A stretch of 64,000 bases of DNA from Sphingopyxis chilensis (GCF_035930445.1 NZ_CP142394.1:963501-1027500); one strand, 5' to 3'. Shown: positions 16,501 through 26,789, counted from the stretch's first letter. The notes: generated by a model from the letters alone, not told the origin. Made by a program: numbers and translations.

Positions 16501-17423
16501 ATCGCGCCGCTCCGTTTCGCAAGCCGCAGCTGCACCAGCGTCACGGCAAGAATGCAGAGAAAGAGCAGGAAGGCGACCGCCGCGCCCGAGCCGAGGTTCC
16601 ACCATTTGAACCCTTCCTCATACATGAAATAGAGGATCGTGACGGTCGACTGGGCGGGGCCGCCCTGCGTCATCACATAGGGTTCGGCAAACAGCTGGAA
16701 CATGCCCGCGACGGTCAGCACCGATACGAGCAGCACGGTCGGCGCGATCGCGGGCAGGGTGACGTGGCGCAGCCGCGTCAACCACCCCGCGCCATCGATC
16801 CGCGCCGCCTCGTCGAGTTCGCGCGGCACGGTCTGCAGCGCGGCGAGGAAGATGATCATATTATAGCCAAAGGTCTTCCACGCGACGAAGAGCAGGATCG
16901 CGGGCAGCGAGGCGGTGGGGCTGCCAAGCCAGTCGACCGGCGGCACGCCGAAGAAGGAGAGCAGATAGTTGAGCAGGCCGTAACGCGTGTGGAGCAGGTA
17001 GCGCCACACGACGGCGGTCGCGACGAGCGTCGTCACATAGGGCGCGAACAGCGCGACGCGCCACAGCGGCCGCCATTTCAGCCAGCGCGAATTGACAATC
17101 ATCGCGGCGAACAGCGACAGCGCGACGATGAAAGGCGTGCCGACCGCAACGAACAGCAATGTGTTCGTCATCGCCTTCCAGAATAGCGGGTTATCGAGCA
17201 ATCTTTCGTAATTCTGGAGCCCGACGAAGCGCAGGTTGCCGATGTCGGCGAGCGCGTAGATGTCGAAATCGGTGAAGCTCAGGAACAGCGACGCGATCGC
17301 CGGCAGGACGAAGAAAAGCAGGATCGCCGCGAGCGCCGGAATCGACATCGCCCAGCCCGCGCGTGCCTCGCTCGCCCGGCCGACCGCGCTCGCGCGTTCA
17401 CTGGCTCGCGACTGCGCGCTCAC
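16497..17423 (-). CDS. ABC sugar transporter permease (MalF/UgpA type)
   Basis: A 308-residue inner-membrane permease with the EAA-loop sequence EAARIDGAGWLTRLRHVTLP and about six helices starting at SIPALAAILLFFVLP. The start is GTG at 17423, which overlaps the stop of the binding-protein gene as GTGA. The long frame to 17852 is only a shadow of the binding-protein gene. An internal ATG about 25 codons in is possible, but the coupled GTG gives the usual cytoplasmic N-terminal tail. Confidence 0.93.
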   Translation of the reverse strand: MSAQSRASERASAVGRASEARAGWAMSIPALAAILLFFVLPAIASLFLSFTDFDIYALADIGNLRFVGLQNYERLLDNPLFWKAMTNTLLFVAVGTPFIVALSLFAAMIVNSRWLKWRPLWRVALFAPYVTTLVATAVVWRYLLHTRYGLLNYLLSFFGVPPVDWLGSPTASLPAILLFVAWKTFGYNMIIFLAALQTVPRELDEAARIDGAGWLTRLRHVTLPAIAPTVLLVSVLTVAGMFQLFAEPYVMTQGGPAQSTVTILYFMYEEGFKWWNLGSGAAVAFLLFLCILAVTLVQLRLAKRSGAI

Positions 17424-18688
17424 AAAGTCCGCCCCCTGTCCAGCATCCAGCGCCGCTTTTCGAGCAGCCGATCGGCGCGCACGTCGATCTCCTTCGCCGC
17501 CTCGTCGACGCTGAACTGCCCGCGCACCATGCGTTCGGCGACGATCTGCATCTCGGTGACGATGCGCTCCCATTCGGGGACCTTCGGCAGCGCGGTCGCG
17601 CGGTCGAGCTGCGTGCGGAAGGGTTCGACCGCCGGGTCGCGTATCAGCCCTGCCGCAGTCCACACCGAGCGCCGCGCGGGCAGATCTCCCGTCGCCTCGT
17701 GGAGCGCAAGCTGTGCGCCGGGGGCCATCAGGCGCGATACCAGATCCCACGCCGCCTCGCCATGCGCGCTGCTTGCGAAAACGACGAGGCTCGACCCGCC
17801 GGGCGCCGCAGAGCCGACGCCGTCGGGGCCGGGGTTGGCGGCGGTCTCCCACGCGTCCTGCAATTCGGGGGCGAGACGGCTCTTCATATCGCCGATCGTC
17901 CAGGGGCCGGAGAGGAAGAGGCTGAAATAGCCGCGCGCGAATTCGGCCCAGACATTCGAAATCTGCGCCATCGATACCCGCGGCGCCAGCCCTTCGTCGA
18001 ACAGCGATTTATAGAAGGCGAGCGCCGCCTTGAACTCGGGGTCCGAAAAGGCACCGCGTCCACCGTCGTCGCGCAGCAGCCGCGCGCCCGCCGACAGCGC
18101 GAGCGTCGTCAACTGCTCATATTCGTTGAGCGGATAGAGCAGCGCGAAATTGCCGTCGCCGGCCTGTTTTTTCACCTTGTGGAGCGCGGCTTTCCACTCG
18201 GCCCAGCCGGACGGCGGCGCGGCATATCCCGCGCGCGCGAACAGATCCTTGCGATAAAATTGCAGCCGCGTGTCGACATACCATGGAATACCCCACGTCT
18301 TGCCCGCGATCCGGTTGGTATCGACCACCGCGCCGAACTGGTCGCCGAGGAGGCGCATCGCGTGCGCGGGAACCGGCGCGAGCGCGCCGATCGCGGCGAG
18401 CTCGGCGATCCAGCTGTTGCCGACCTGCCCGACGGCGGGCAGCGAATCCCCGGCAAAGCCCGTCAGCAATTTTTCGTGCGCGGCGGTCCAGGGCAGCGGC
18501 TGGATCGCGATCGGCGGCGCGGTCGCGGGCCAGTCGATACCCCGGACCAGCGCGGGCAGGCTCGCCGCTTCGTTCCCCATCGCCCAGACGGTCAGCGTAT
18601 CGCGCCCGCGCGCGCCGCAGCCGCTTAGCAGGGGGGCGAGAGGCAGCGCGGCGAGCGCGCCGGTCAAATGGCGGCGCGTCAGCTGCAT
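17420..18688 (-). CDS. ABC sugar transporter substrate-binding lipoprotein
   Basis: A 422-residue family-1 extracellular solute-binding protein that captures sugar in the periplasm. The N-terminus has a twin arginine (TRRHLTG) followed by a lipobox LLSGC with lipidated Cys24. Family features include LTVWAMGNE at the first strand, GIPWYVDTRLQFYRKDLF, and NVWAEFARGYFSLFLSGPW in the second lobe. The ATG at 18688 is preferred over an in-frame TTG at 18694. It is the first transporter gene after lacI. A sugar importer of the CUT1 class for oligosaccharides fits; the binding-pocket ligand is not predictable here. Confidence 0.92.
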   Translation of the reverse strand: MQLTRRHLTGALAALPLAPLLSGCGARGRDTLTVWAMGNEAASLPALVRGIDWPATAPPIAIQPLPWTAAHEKLLTGFAGDSLPAVGQVGNSWIAELAAIGALAPVPAHAMRLLGDQFGAVVDTNRIAGKTWGIPWYVDTRLQFYRKDLFARAGYAAPPSGWAEWKAALHKVKKQAGDGNFALLYPLNEYEQLTTLALSAGARLLRDDGGRGAFSDPEFKAALAFYKSLFDEGLAPRVSMAQISNVWAEFARGYFSLFLSGPWTIGDMKSRLAPELQDAWETAANPGPDGVGSAAPGGSSLVVFASSAHGEAAWDLVSRLMAPGAQLALHEATGDLPARRSVWTAAGLIRDPAVEPFRTQLDRATALPKVPEWERIVTEMQIVAERMVRGQFSVDEAAKEIDVRADRLLEKRRWMLDRGRTL

Positions 18689-18710
18689 CGGCAAGGGCGC
18701 GCCGGCGTGC

Positions 18711-19751
18711 TCATGGCGGCGAGGCTCCCGCCCCGGCGGTCGCTTTCTCGGTTCCGGGCGCGTTCGCGGTGGTGCCGCGCGCGATGAGACTGGGGGTGAG
18801 GATTGTCGCGCTCGCCGCGCCGAGCGCGTCGCCGCGCAGCAGGCGGAGCAGCATCATCATGCCCGTCGAGCCCAGCCGGTCGATATTGACCTGCATCGTC
18901 GTCAGGCCGGGGCTCAGGTGCCGCGCGAGCGGAATATCGTCGAAACCCGCGACCATGACGTCGCCGGGCACCGACACGCCCGCACGCGCCAGTTCGGCGA
19001 TCAGCCCGACCGCCATCTGGTCGTTCGCGGCAAAGACCGCGTCGGCCGGGAGCTGCCCCTCGACGAATAGCCGCGCGGCCTTCTCGCCGCTTTCTTCCGA
19101 GAAGTCGCCGGGCAGGATCACCGGACTACGTTCCCCGGCGATTTTCGCCATCGCATCGGCGAAGCCGCGCTGGCGGTCGCGCGCGTCGCGGTTGTGCTTG
19201 GGTCCGGCGATATGGACGACCTGCCGCGCTCCGCCTGTCAGCAAGGCTTCGGTCATTGCATAGGCGCCGCGATAATTGTCGACCGCCACAAATGGCAGGT
19301 CGAGCGATCCCGCGTCATAATTGAGCAGCACCGTAGGCAGTGCCGGGTCGAGATAGTCCGACAGCAATTCGGGCTTCAGGTCGGGCGGCATGACGAGCAG
19401 CCCATCGACGCGGCCGCGCATCGCGGCGATCGCCGCCGCCGTCTCGTGCGTGCTGCCGTGCATGTTACCGAGCAGGAGGTGCATCCCCGATTCATGCGCG
19501 ACCAGGTCGATGCCGCGAATGATTTCGGAGAAGAATTCGCCGAACAGGTCGGGCAGGATGACCCCGACGGTGTCGGTCTTGCGCCGGGTCAGGCTGCGCG
19601 CGCCGCTATGGGGCACGAAATTCAACTTCTTGACCGCCGCCATCACTGCGGCGCGTGTCGGCGCGGTGACATTGCCGAGCCCGTTGATGGCTCGCGATGC
19701 CGTCGCCACCGAAACCCCCGCTTCGCGGGCGACATCCCTCAATGTTGCCAT
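18711..19751 (-). CDS. LacI-family transcriptional repressor of the glucan locus
   Basis: A 346-residue LacI/GalR regulator. The N-terminal helix-turn-helix (MATLRDVAREAGVSVATASR) and hinge AVKKLNFVPHSGARSL are classic, and the periplasmic-binding-like effector domain runs from about residue 60 (TVGVILPD) with the motif AVFAANDQMAVGLI and VAGFDDIPLA. The ATG at 19751 follows a GAGGGAAAGGGGG stretch; the longer frame has no ribosome-binding site. Its own promoter region carries the palindrome at 19839-19852, so autoregulation is likely. It heads the leftward operon lacI, binding protein, two permeases, esterase, GH1, EEP. The inducer is probably a mono- or disaccharide released from the glucan. 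Confidence 0.94.
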   Translation of the reverse strand: MATLRDVAREAGVSVATASRAINGLGNVTAPTRAAVMAAVKKLNFVPHSGARSLTRRKTDTVGVILPDLFGEFFSEIIRGIDLVAHESGMHLLLGNMHGSTHETAAAIAAMRGRVDGLLVMPPDLKPELLSDYLDPALPTVLLNYDAGSLDLPFVAVDNYRGAYAMTEALLTGGARQVVHIAGPKHNRDARDRQRGFADAMAKIAGERSPVILPGDFSEESGEKAARLFVEGQLPADAVFAANDQMAVGLIAELARAGVSVPGDVMVAGFDDIPLARHLSPGLTTMQVNIDRLGSTGMMMLLRLLRGDALGAASATILTPSLIARGTTANAPGTEKATAGAGASPP

Positions 19752-19838
19752 GCCGCTGGCCCCCTTTCCCTCAATTGGCAGCGGGCCGCTTGTGCGACTC
19801 GGTTCTTCCAGGTTCGCCGGGTGCGGAAACATTCACAG

Positions 19839-19852
19839 CGTAACCGGTTACA
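19839..19852. promoter_or_regulatory. LacI-family operator upstream of lacI
   Basis: The site matches 13 of 14 bases of TGTAACCGGTTACA and lies about 88-100 bp before the lacI start, in the 117-bp gap after the ATPase gene. It suggests that lacI and the downstream transporter genes have their own, autoregulated promoter here. Confidence 0.75.
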
Positions 19853-19868
19853 CGGGCGAAAGGCAAGG

Positions 19869-20951
19869 TCATTTCCCGGCCTTTCCCAAGGCTTGGCCGG
19901 CGGCGTCAAACAGGTGCAGCCGGTCGGCCGGAAGCACGGCGGCGACCGCGTCTCCCTCATCGAGGCGGCCGTCGTCGCGTAGCTGGCACGCAATGGCTTC
20001 ATCGTCCGCATGCGCGCCCAGATGCAGCGTCGCGAGCCCGCCGAGCCGTTCGATAAAACGGATGGTGAAAGGCAGCGCGTCCGGAGCATCGCCGATCGCG
20101 ATATCCTCGGGCCGGATCCCGATCGACAGCGGCGTCCCGGTCGCAGGCGCTGCTTCGAGCGAGGGCAGGGCGATGCTCCGCCCGTCGGCCAGCGTCGCCC
20201 GGCCGCCCTCCGCCATGGTTGCAGCCAGGATATTCATCCGCGGCGTGCCGAGAAACTGCGCGACGAAGATATTCGCCGGCCGCGCGTAAAGTTCGCGCGG
20301 TGTCCCTGCCTGTTCGATCCGCCCGTCGCGCAGCACGACGATCCGGTCGGCAAGCGTCATCGCTTCGACCTGGTCGTGCGTCACATAGAGCGTCGTCGTG
20401 CCGAGCTGGCGGTGCAGCTCGGCAAATTCGTAACGCATCCGCACGCGCAGATCGGCGTCGAGGTTCGACAGCGGCTCGTCGAACAGGAAAATTTGCGGCT
20501 GGCGCACGATCGCGCGGCCGATTGCCACGCGCTGCCGCTGCCCGCCCGACAGTGCCGCCGGCTTGCGGTCGAGCAGGCCCTCGATATTCAGTATCGCCGC
20601 CGCGCGGCGCACCGCGGCATCGATCGCGGATTTGTCCGTCTTCGCGATTTTCAGCCCGAACGCCATATTCTCATAGACGCTGAGGTGCGGGTAGAGCGCA
20701 TAGGATTGGAACACCATCGCGATGCCGCGCTCCGAGGGTGCAAGGTCGGTGACGTCGCGGTCGCCGATGACGATGCGGCCGTCCGTCAGATCCTCCAGTC
20801 CCGCCACGACACGCAGCAGCGTCGATTTGCCGCATCCCGACGGGCCGACGATCACGGTGAATTCGCCGTCGGCGACGTCGATCGACACGCCTTTCAGGAC
20901 CTCGGTCGCCCCGAAGCTCTTGCGCGCGCCCTCGATCGACAGTCGAGCCAT
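19869..20951 (-). CDS. ABC sugar transporter ATPase (MsmX/UgpC/MalK type)
   Basis: A 360-residue ATP-binding subunit for a CUT1 sugar importer. Walker A GPSGCGKST is at 36-44, the signature LSGGQRQR near 134, Walker B FLFDEPLSNLD just after it, and the H-loop in YVTHDQVEAMTLADR. The C-terminal 120 residues form the OB-like regulatory domain of MalK proteins. It is encoded between the FHS transporter (22 bp upstream) and the lacI operon, and must supply energy to the permeases at 15685-17423 since no other ATPase is in the locus. Confidence 0.96.
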   Translation of the reverse strand: MARLSIEGARKSFGATEVLKGVSIDVADGEFTVIVGPSGCGKSTLLRVVAGLEDLTDGRIVIGDRDVTDLAPSERGIAMVFQSYALYPHLSVYENMAFGLKIAKTDKSAIDAAVRRAAAILNIEGLLDRKPAALSGGQRQRVAIGRAIVRQPQIFLFDEPLSNLDADLRVRMRYEFAELHRQLGTTTLYVTHDQVEAMTLADRIVVLRDGRIEQAGTPRELYARPANIFVAQFLGTPRMNILAATMAEGGRATLADGRSIALPSLEAAPATGTPLSIGIRPEDIAIGDAPDALPFTIRFIERLGGLATLHLGAHADDEAIACQLRDDGRLDEGDAVAAVLPADRLHLFDAAGQALGKAGK

Positions 20952-20973
20952 GTTTCGCGGCGTTCCAGGGACC

Positions 20974-22338
20974 TCAGTGAACCGTCACGCCTGCGCTCGC
21001 CTGCCGCGCCGGCGCGCGTCCCGCGGCGATCGCGAACAGGCATAGCGCGACGTAGCAGGCGGCCGGCAGGGCCAGTGCAGCGGCGTAGCCGACCGCATCG
21101 GACAATTGCCCGACAAGATAGGGGATCGCCGCACCGCCGACGATCGCGGTGCAGAGCAGCCCCGATGTGGCTTCGGCGCGCGCGGTCGAACGTTCGAGCG
21201 TCAGCGTGAAGATCACAGGAAACATGATCGAATTGAACAGTCCGATCGACAGCGCGACGAAGCCTGCGCTTACGCCGCCGACGGACACGATATAAAGGCA
21301 GAGCAGCGCCGCGACGGCTGTGAAGATGGAGAGCAGCTTCGATGCGGAGAAGCGCGCGAGCAGCACCGATCCGATCGCGCGGCCGACCATCGCGCCGCCC
21401 CAGTAAAGCGCGACCGCCTTTCCGGCCTCTTGCAACGAAACGCCGGGGACGCCGTCGCTGCCCATGATCCAGCCGAAGGTACCGAAGGCTGCGTCCGACT
21501 GTCCCCAGATTGCATCGCTGTTGAGGAACAGCGCCATCTGCGTCCCGATCGCCACTTCGGCGCCGACGTACAGGAAGATCGCGAAACCGCCGAGCAGCGC
21601 CCAGCGTGACGAAAAGGCTTCGCGGATCAGTTCCCCCATCCCGGCACGCTGGCCGATCGGCGCGGGTGGCACAGCTTCGTTGACGATCCGCCGGCTGAAC
21701 CAGAAGAAGAAAAGCAACGCGATGATCAGCCCGCAGATCCAGAAATAGGCGGCGTCGATCCCGCCAAGCGCCTGCGCTCGCACCGCCTCGGTCACCACCA
21801 TGCCCTCCTTGACCTCGACGCCTTCGAGGAAGAGGTGCGCGCCGATCAGCGGGCCGAGGAAGGTGCCGAAACTGTTGAAGGTCTGGCTGAATGTCAGGCG
21901 GAAATGGCTGCGTTTCGGGTCGCCGAGCGCTGCGGCGAGCGGATTGGCCGCGACCTGCAGGATGGTGATCCCGCTTGCGAGGATGAAGAGGCCCGCGAGC
22001 ACGAGCGGATAGACGGCGAGATTCGCCGCGGCGAGCATGACGAGGCAGCCGACGACCATCGTCGACAACGCGGTCAGGATCGACGGTACCGAGTGAAAGC
22101 GGGCGATCAGCGCCGCTGCCGGGAAGGACATCAGGCCGTAGGCGATGAAAAAGGCCGATGCCGAAAGCTGCGCCTCGGCATCGCTCAGTGTGAAGATACC
22201 CTTCACCGCGGCGACGAGCGGGTCGATCAGCGACGTGATGAAGCCCCAGGCGAAAAACAGCACGGTTACCGCGGCGAAGGCCGCCATGGCATTCGACCGG
22301 CCGCCACTTTGGACGCTCGCCTCGCTGGGCAGGTTCAT
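20974..22338 (-). CDS. FHS-family sugar/H+ symporter (GluP/FucP-like)
   Basis: A 454-residue MFS protein with 12 hydrophobic segments. The N-terminal stretch AVTVLFFAWGFITSLID and the motif LQVAANPLAAALGDP are hallmarks of the fucose/galactose/glucose:H+ symporter family. It would import the glucose (or related monosaccharide) released in the periplasm by the GH3 enzyme. The ATG at 22338 has AGAGGA nearby upstream; the upstream extension of the frame overlaps the divergent guaB leader and is not coding. A LacI-type operator lies 63-76 bp upstream of the start. Confidence 0.93.
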   Translation of the reverse strand: MNLPSEASVQSGGRSNAMAAFAAVTVLFFAWGFITSLIDPLVAAVKGIFTLSDAEAQLSASAFFIAYGLMSFPAAALIARFHSVPSILTALSTMVVGCLVMLAAANLAVYPLVLAGLFILASGITILQVAANPLAAALGDPKRSHFRLTFSQTFNSFGTFLGPLIGAHLFLEGVEVKEGMVVTEAVRAQALGGIDAAYFWICGLIIALLFFFWFSRRIVNEAVPPAPIGQRAGMGELIREAFSSRWALLGGFAIFLYVGAEVAIGTQMALFLNSDAIWGQSDAAFGTFGWIMGSDGVPGVSLQEAGKAVALYWGGAMVGRAIGSVLLARFSASKLLSIFTAVAALLCLYIVSVGGVSAGFVALSIGLFNSIMFPVIFTLTLERSTARAEATSGLLCTAIVGGAAIPYLVGQLSDAVGYAAALALPAACYVALCLFAIAAGRAPARQASAGVTVH

Positions 22339-22400
22339 TCGCAATATCCTCTTCGCCGGAACTATGTTATGCGGCGGGTCTAACGGGGCGTCGGAGGCAA

Positions 22401-22414
22401 TGCAACCGGTTACA
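22401..22414. promoter_or_regulatory. LacI-family operator upstream of the FHS transporter
   Basis: The site matches 13 of 14 bases of TGTAACCGGTTACA. It sits in the 257-bp region between the leftward transporter (start 22338) and the rightward guaB (22596), much nearer the transporter, so it most likely controls that gene and the ATPase behind it. Confidence 0.72.
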
Positions 22415-22427
22415 TCGGTGCCGATGA

Positions 22428-24053
<1,626 letters not shown>

Positions 24054-24062
24054 ATCCCATGC

Positions 24063-24170
24063 TTCGTCATTGCGAGGAGCGCAGCGACGCGGCAATCCAG
24101 GGATCGCGTAAACTGCTCTGGATGAGTTGGCCTGCGGCCGCCTTCGGCCCGCTTTGCTCGCAATGACGAA
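24063..24170. repeat. REP-like palindromic element between guaB and the rsmB-like gene
   Basis: Perfect 14-base inverted ends (24063-24076 and 24157-24170, starting TTCGTCATTGCGAG) enclose an imperfect hairpin of about 108 bp. A second element of the same family is at 33325-33420. It fills nearly the whole intergenic space. Confidence 0.85.
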
Positions 24171-24184
24171 ATAATGGGAAAGCC

Positions 24185-25375
24185 ATGACCCCCGCCGCCC
24201 GCCTCCAGACGTCAATCGAGATCCTCGACGCGATCGCCGCCGCCGCGCGCGAGGGCGGGGCGCCTGCCGACGCGATCTTCGCCGAAGCGATGCGCGCGCG
24301 CCGCTATGCGGGGTCGAAGGACCGCCGTGCGATCCGCGCCCACGTCTATGACGCAATCCGCGCGGTGCGCTCGGCGCCTGCCTCGGGACGCGCCGCGATG
24401 CTGGCGCTCGTCGATGTGCAGCCCGATCTCGCGGCGCTCTTCGACGGATCCGGTTACGGCCCCGCACCGATCACGGACGACGAGGCGCGCGCCGAAACCG
24501 GGCTCGCCGCAGGGGCGCTGATCGACCTCTTCGACGCGCTCGTCGGCGAAGACGAGCATGAAGCGATGCTGGCGCGCGCGCCGCTCGACCTTCGCGCCAA
24601 CCGCATCAAATCGTCGCAAGGCGATCTCTCGCATCTTTTTCCCGATGGCGAAGCGATCCCCGGCGCGCCGGATGGCTGGCGCCTGCCGCCCGAAACCGCG
24701 GCCGTCCAGCATCCTGGCTATGCCGAAGGCCGCTTCGAGGTGCAGGATGCGGCGAGCCAATATGCCTCCGCTGCGCTCGATACCGCGGCGGGGCAGGCGA
24801 TCGTCGATCTTTGCGCGGGCGGCGGCGGAAAGACGCTCGCCATCGCGTCGCTCACCGGCAATGACGCCGAAATTCTCGCCTGCGACACCAATCGCGCGCG
24901 CCTCCAGCAACTCCAGCCGCGCGCCGAACGCGCGGGCGCGACGCGCGTCGAAACCCGCCTGCTCAATCCGGGGCAGGAAAGAGCGATGCTTGATGACTGG
25001 CAGGGCAGGGCCGACCGTGTCTTCGTCGATGCCCCCTGCTCGGGCAGCGGCACCTGGCGGCGCAGCCCCGAACTGCGCTGGCGCCTGACCCCCGCGCGGC
25101 TCGATCGTCATCGGGCCGACCAGGCGAAGCTCATCGACATCGGCGCCGATCTTGTGGCGCCCGGCGGCAAACTCCTTTATGCTGTCTGCTCGATCATCAC
25201 GCGCGAGGGGCGGGCACAGGTGGACGATTTTCTGAACCGGCATCCGGGCTGGACCGCCGACGCGGGCTATCTTCCCGAGGGTATCGGCCGTGCCGCGGGC
25301 GCGGGTTTCCTGCTGACGCCCGGCCATGATGGCTGCGACGGATTTTTTCTCGCACGGCTGACATCGCCATGTTAG
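24185..25375 (+). CDS. RsmB/NOP-family RNA (cytosine-5) methyltransferase
   Basis: A 396-residue SAM-dependent methyltransferase that makes m5C in rRNA, most like RsmB (16S rRNA C967). Both catalytic cysteines are present, in DAPCSGSGTWRR (motif IV) and LLYAVCSI (motif VI). The SAM-binding stretch is VDLCAGGGGKTLAIASL. The N-terminal 170 residues include the helical N1-like RNA-binding region but are shorter than E. coli RsmB. The ATG at 24185 lies just beyond a palindromic element. Confidence 0.9.
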   Translation: MTPAARLQTSIEILDAIAAAAREGGAPADAIFAEAMRARRYAGSKDRRAIRAHVYDAIRAVRSAPASGRAAMLALVDVQPDLAALFDGSGYGPAPITDDEARAETGLAAGALIDLFDALVGEDEHEAMLARAPLDLRANRIKSSQGDLSHLFPDGEAIPGAPDGWRLPPETAAVQHPGYAEGRFEVQDAASQYASAALDTAAGQAIVDLCAGGGGKTLAIASLTGNDAEILACDTNRARLQQLQPRAERAGATRVETRLLNPGQERAMLDDWQGRADRVFVDAPCSGSGTWRRSPELRWRLTPARLDRHRADQAKLIDIGADLVAPGGKLLYAVCSIITREGRAQVDDFLNRHPGWTADAGYLPEGIGRAAGAGFLLTPGHDGCDGFFLARLTSPC

Positions 25376-25407
25376 CATCCCTCTCGATGAAGCGATGGGA
25401 GAATGCG

Positions 25408-25938
25408 ATGCGCATCAGTTTTCTGGCTATTGGCGCCGGCCTCGTTCTGGCCAGCCTGCCGACCGCCTCCGATGCCCAGCGTGCGGACAACGACATCTTC
25501 CCCCGCTCGATCGCGCTTCAGCAAGAAGGCCACAAGGCGCAGGACGCCGGCGACCTCGACCTTGCCATCGATTTTTACGAATCGGCACTCGCCGCCGACC
25601 CGCGCAACCGTTCGGCGATCATCGCGCTTGCGCAGGTCGCGCGTGCACAGGGCCTGCCGGGCAAGGCGATCGGCCTCTATCGCGAGGCGCTGATCCTTGA
25701 ACCCAAAGACATCGTCGCGCTGACCGGGCAGGGCGAAGCGCTCGCCGACAAGGGCGCGCTTGAACTGGCGCGCGAAAAGCTGGTCGAGGCCGAGCGTGTT
25801 TGCGGCGCGAAATGCCCGCAGGTCGCCGCGCTGGAAAAGACGATCGCCTCGAGCGCATCGAAGCGCGTCGTCGCCGCCGAAGCGCTGGTGCCGACGCCGG
25901 TCGTCGCGACGGTCAAGCCGGCCACCGGCCAGAACTGA
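25408..25938 (+). CDS. Exported TPR-repeat protein of unknown function
   Basis: A 176-residue protein with a signal peptide (MRISFLAIGAGLVLASLPTASDAQ) and about three tetratricopeptide repeats at residues 35-135 (GHKAQDAGDLDLAIDFYESAL, then ARAQGLPGKAIGLYREAL). TPR proteins usually hold other proteins together; no enzyme motif is visible. Two cysteines lie close together (VCGAKC). The ATG at 25408 is preferred because GGGAGA precedes it and it opens the signal peptide; the frame start at 25369 overlaps the methyltransferase end. It converges with rsmA. Confidence 0.8.
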   Translation: MRISFLAIGAGLVLASLPTASDAQRADNDIFPRSIALQQEGHKAQDAGDLDLAIDFYESALAADPRNRSAIIALAQVARAQGLPGKAIGLYREALILEPKDIVALTGQGEALADKGALELAREKLVEAERVCGAKCPQVAALEKTIASSASKRVVAAEALVPTPVVATVKPATGQN

Positions 25939-25949
25939 AATTCCGGTGC

Positions 25950-26789
25950 CTAGGCGCCAAGCGCACGCGCCAGCGCGACCCATTCGCCGACGCTGACGGT
26001 TTCGGCCCGCCGCGTCGGATCGATCCCGATCGCTTCGGCCGTGGCGACCGCGCCCTCGACCCCCTTCAAGCTTTGCCGCAGCATCTTGCGCCGCTGGCCG
26101 AACCCCTTTTCGGTCAGCTTCGACAGGATTTTCGGATCGACACCGTCGGGCTGATCGCCCGGGGTCACGTGGACAATCGCCGACATCACCTTGGGCGGCG
26201 GGGTAAAGGCCGAACGATGCACTTTCATCGCGATTTTTGCGTTCGAGCGCCACTGCGCGAGCACCGCGAGCCGGCCGTAAGCGCTCGTCCCCACCGGCGC
26301 GACGATCCGCTCGGCAACCTCGAGCTGGAACATCAACGTCAGCGACACCCAGCGCGGCGGCCATGCCGCGGGCTCGAGCCAGCGCGTGAACAGCGCGGTG
26401 CCCACATTATAGGGCAGGTTCGCGACGATATGGTAAGGCGTCCCGCCGGTCAGCGCCTCGACATCGACCGCCATCGCATCGTCGGGGACCACCGTCAGCT
26501 GACCCGGAAACGCCTCCGCCAGCTCGGCGAGGAGCGGCAGGCAGCGATCGTCGCGCTCGACCGCGATCACCTTTGCGCCCGCGCGCAGCAACGCGCGCGT
26601 CAGCCCGCCGGGGCCCGGCCCGACTTCGAACACCGTCGCGCCGCTCAAATCGCCCGGAAGTGCCGCGATCCGGTCGAGCAATTGCTCGTCGAACAGGAAA
26701 TTCTGCCCCAGCGCCTTGCTGGCCGACAGGCCGTGGGCGCGCACCGTTTCGCGCAGCGGCGGCAGCGGCGTGCGCGGCTGGATCGTCAC
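25950..26789 (-). CDS. rsmA: 16S rRNA dimethyladenosine transferase RsmA (KsgA)
   Basis: A 279-residue SAM-dependent enzyme that dimethylates two adjacent adenosines near the 3' end of 16S rRNA during 30S maturation. Motifs are intact: ALGQNFLFDEQLLDRI at the N-terminus, VFEVGPGPGGLTRALL for SAM and NLPYN as catalytic motif IV. The start overlaps the pdxA stop by ATGA. It closes the operon lptD-surA-pdxA-rsmA, an arrangement shared with many proteobacteria. Confidence 0.97.
   Translation of the reverse strand: MTIQPRTPLPPLRETVRAHGLSASKALGQNFLFDEQLLDRIAALPGDLSGATVFEVGPGPGGLTRALLRAGAKVIAVERDDRCLPLLAELAEAFPGQLTVVPDDAMAVDVEALTGGTPYHIVANLPYNVGTALFTRWLEPAAWPPRWVSLTLMFQLEVAERIVAPVGTSAYGRLAVLAQWRSNAKIAMKVHRSAFTPPPKVMSAIVHVTPGDQPDGVDPKILSKLTEKGFGQRRKMLRQSLKGVEGAVATAEAIGIDPTRRAETVSVGEWVALARALGA

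Noticed and set aside
14906..16522. A single 538-residue protein formed by the esterase frame and its upstream extension
   Set aside because: The extension is out-of-frame permease sequence; the esterase has its own signal peptide and ribosome-binding site at 15661.
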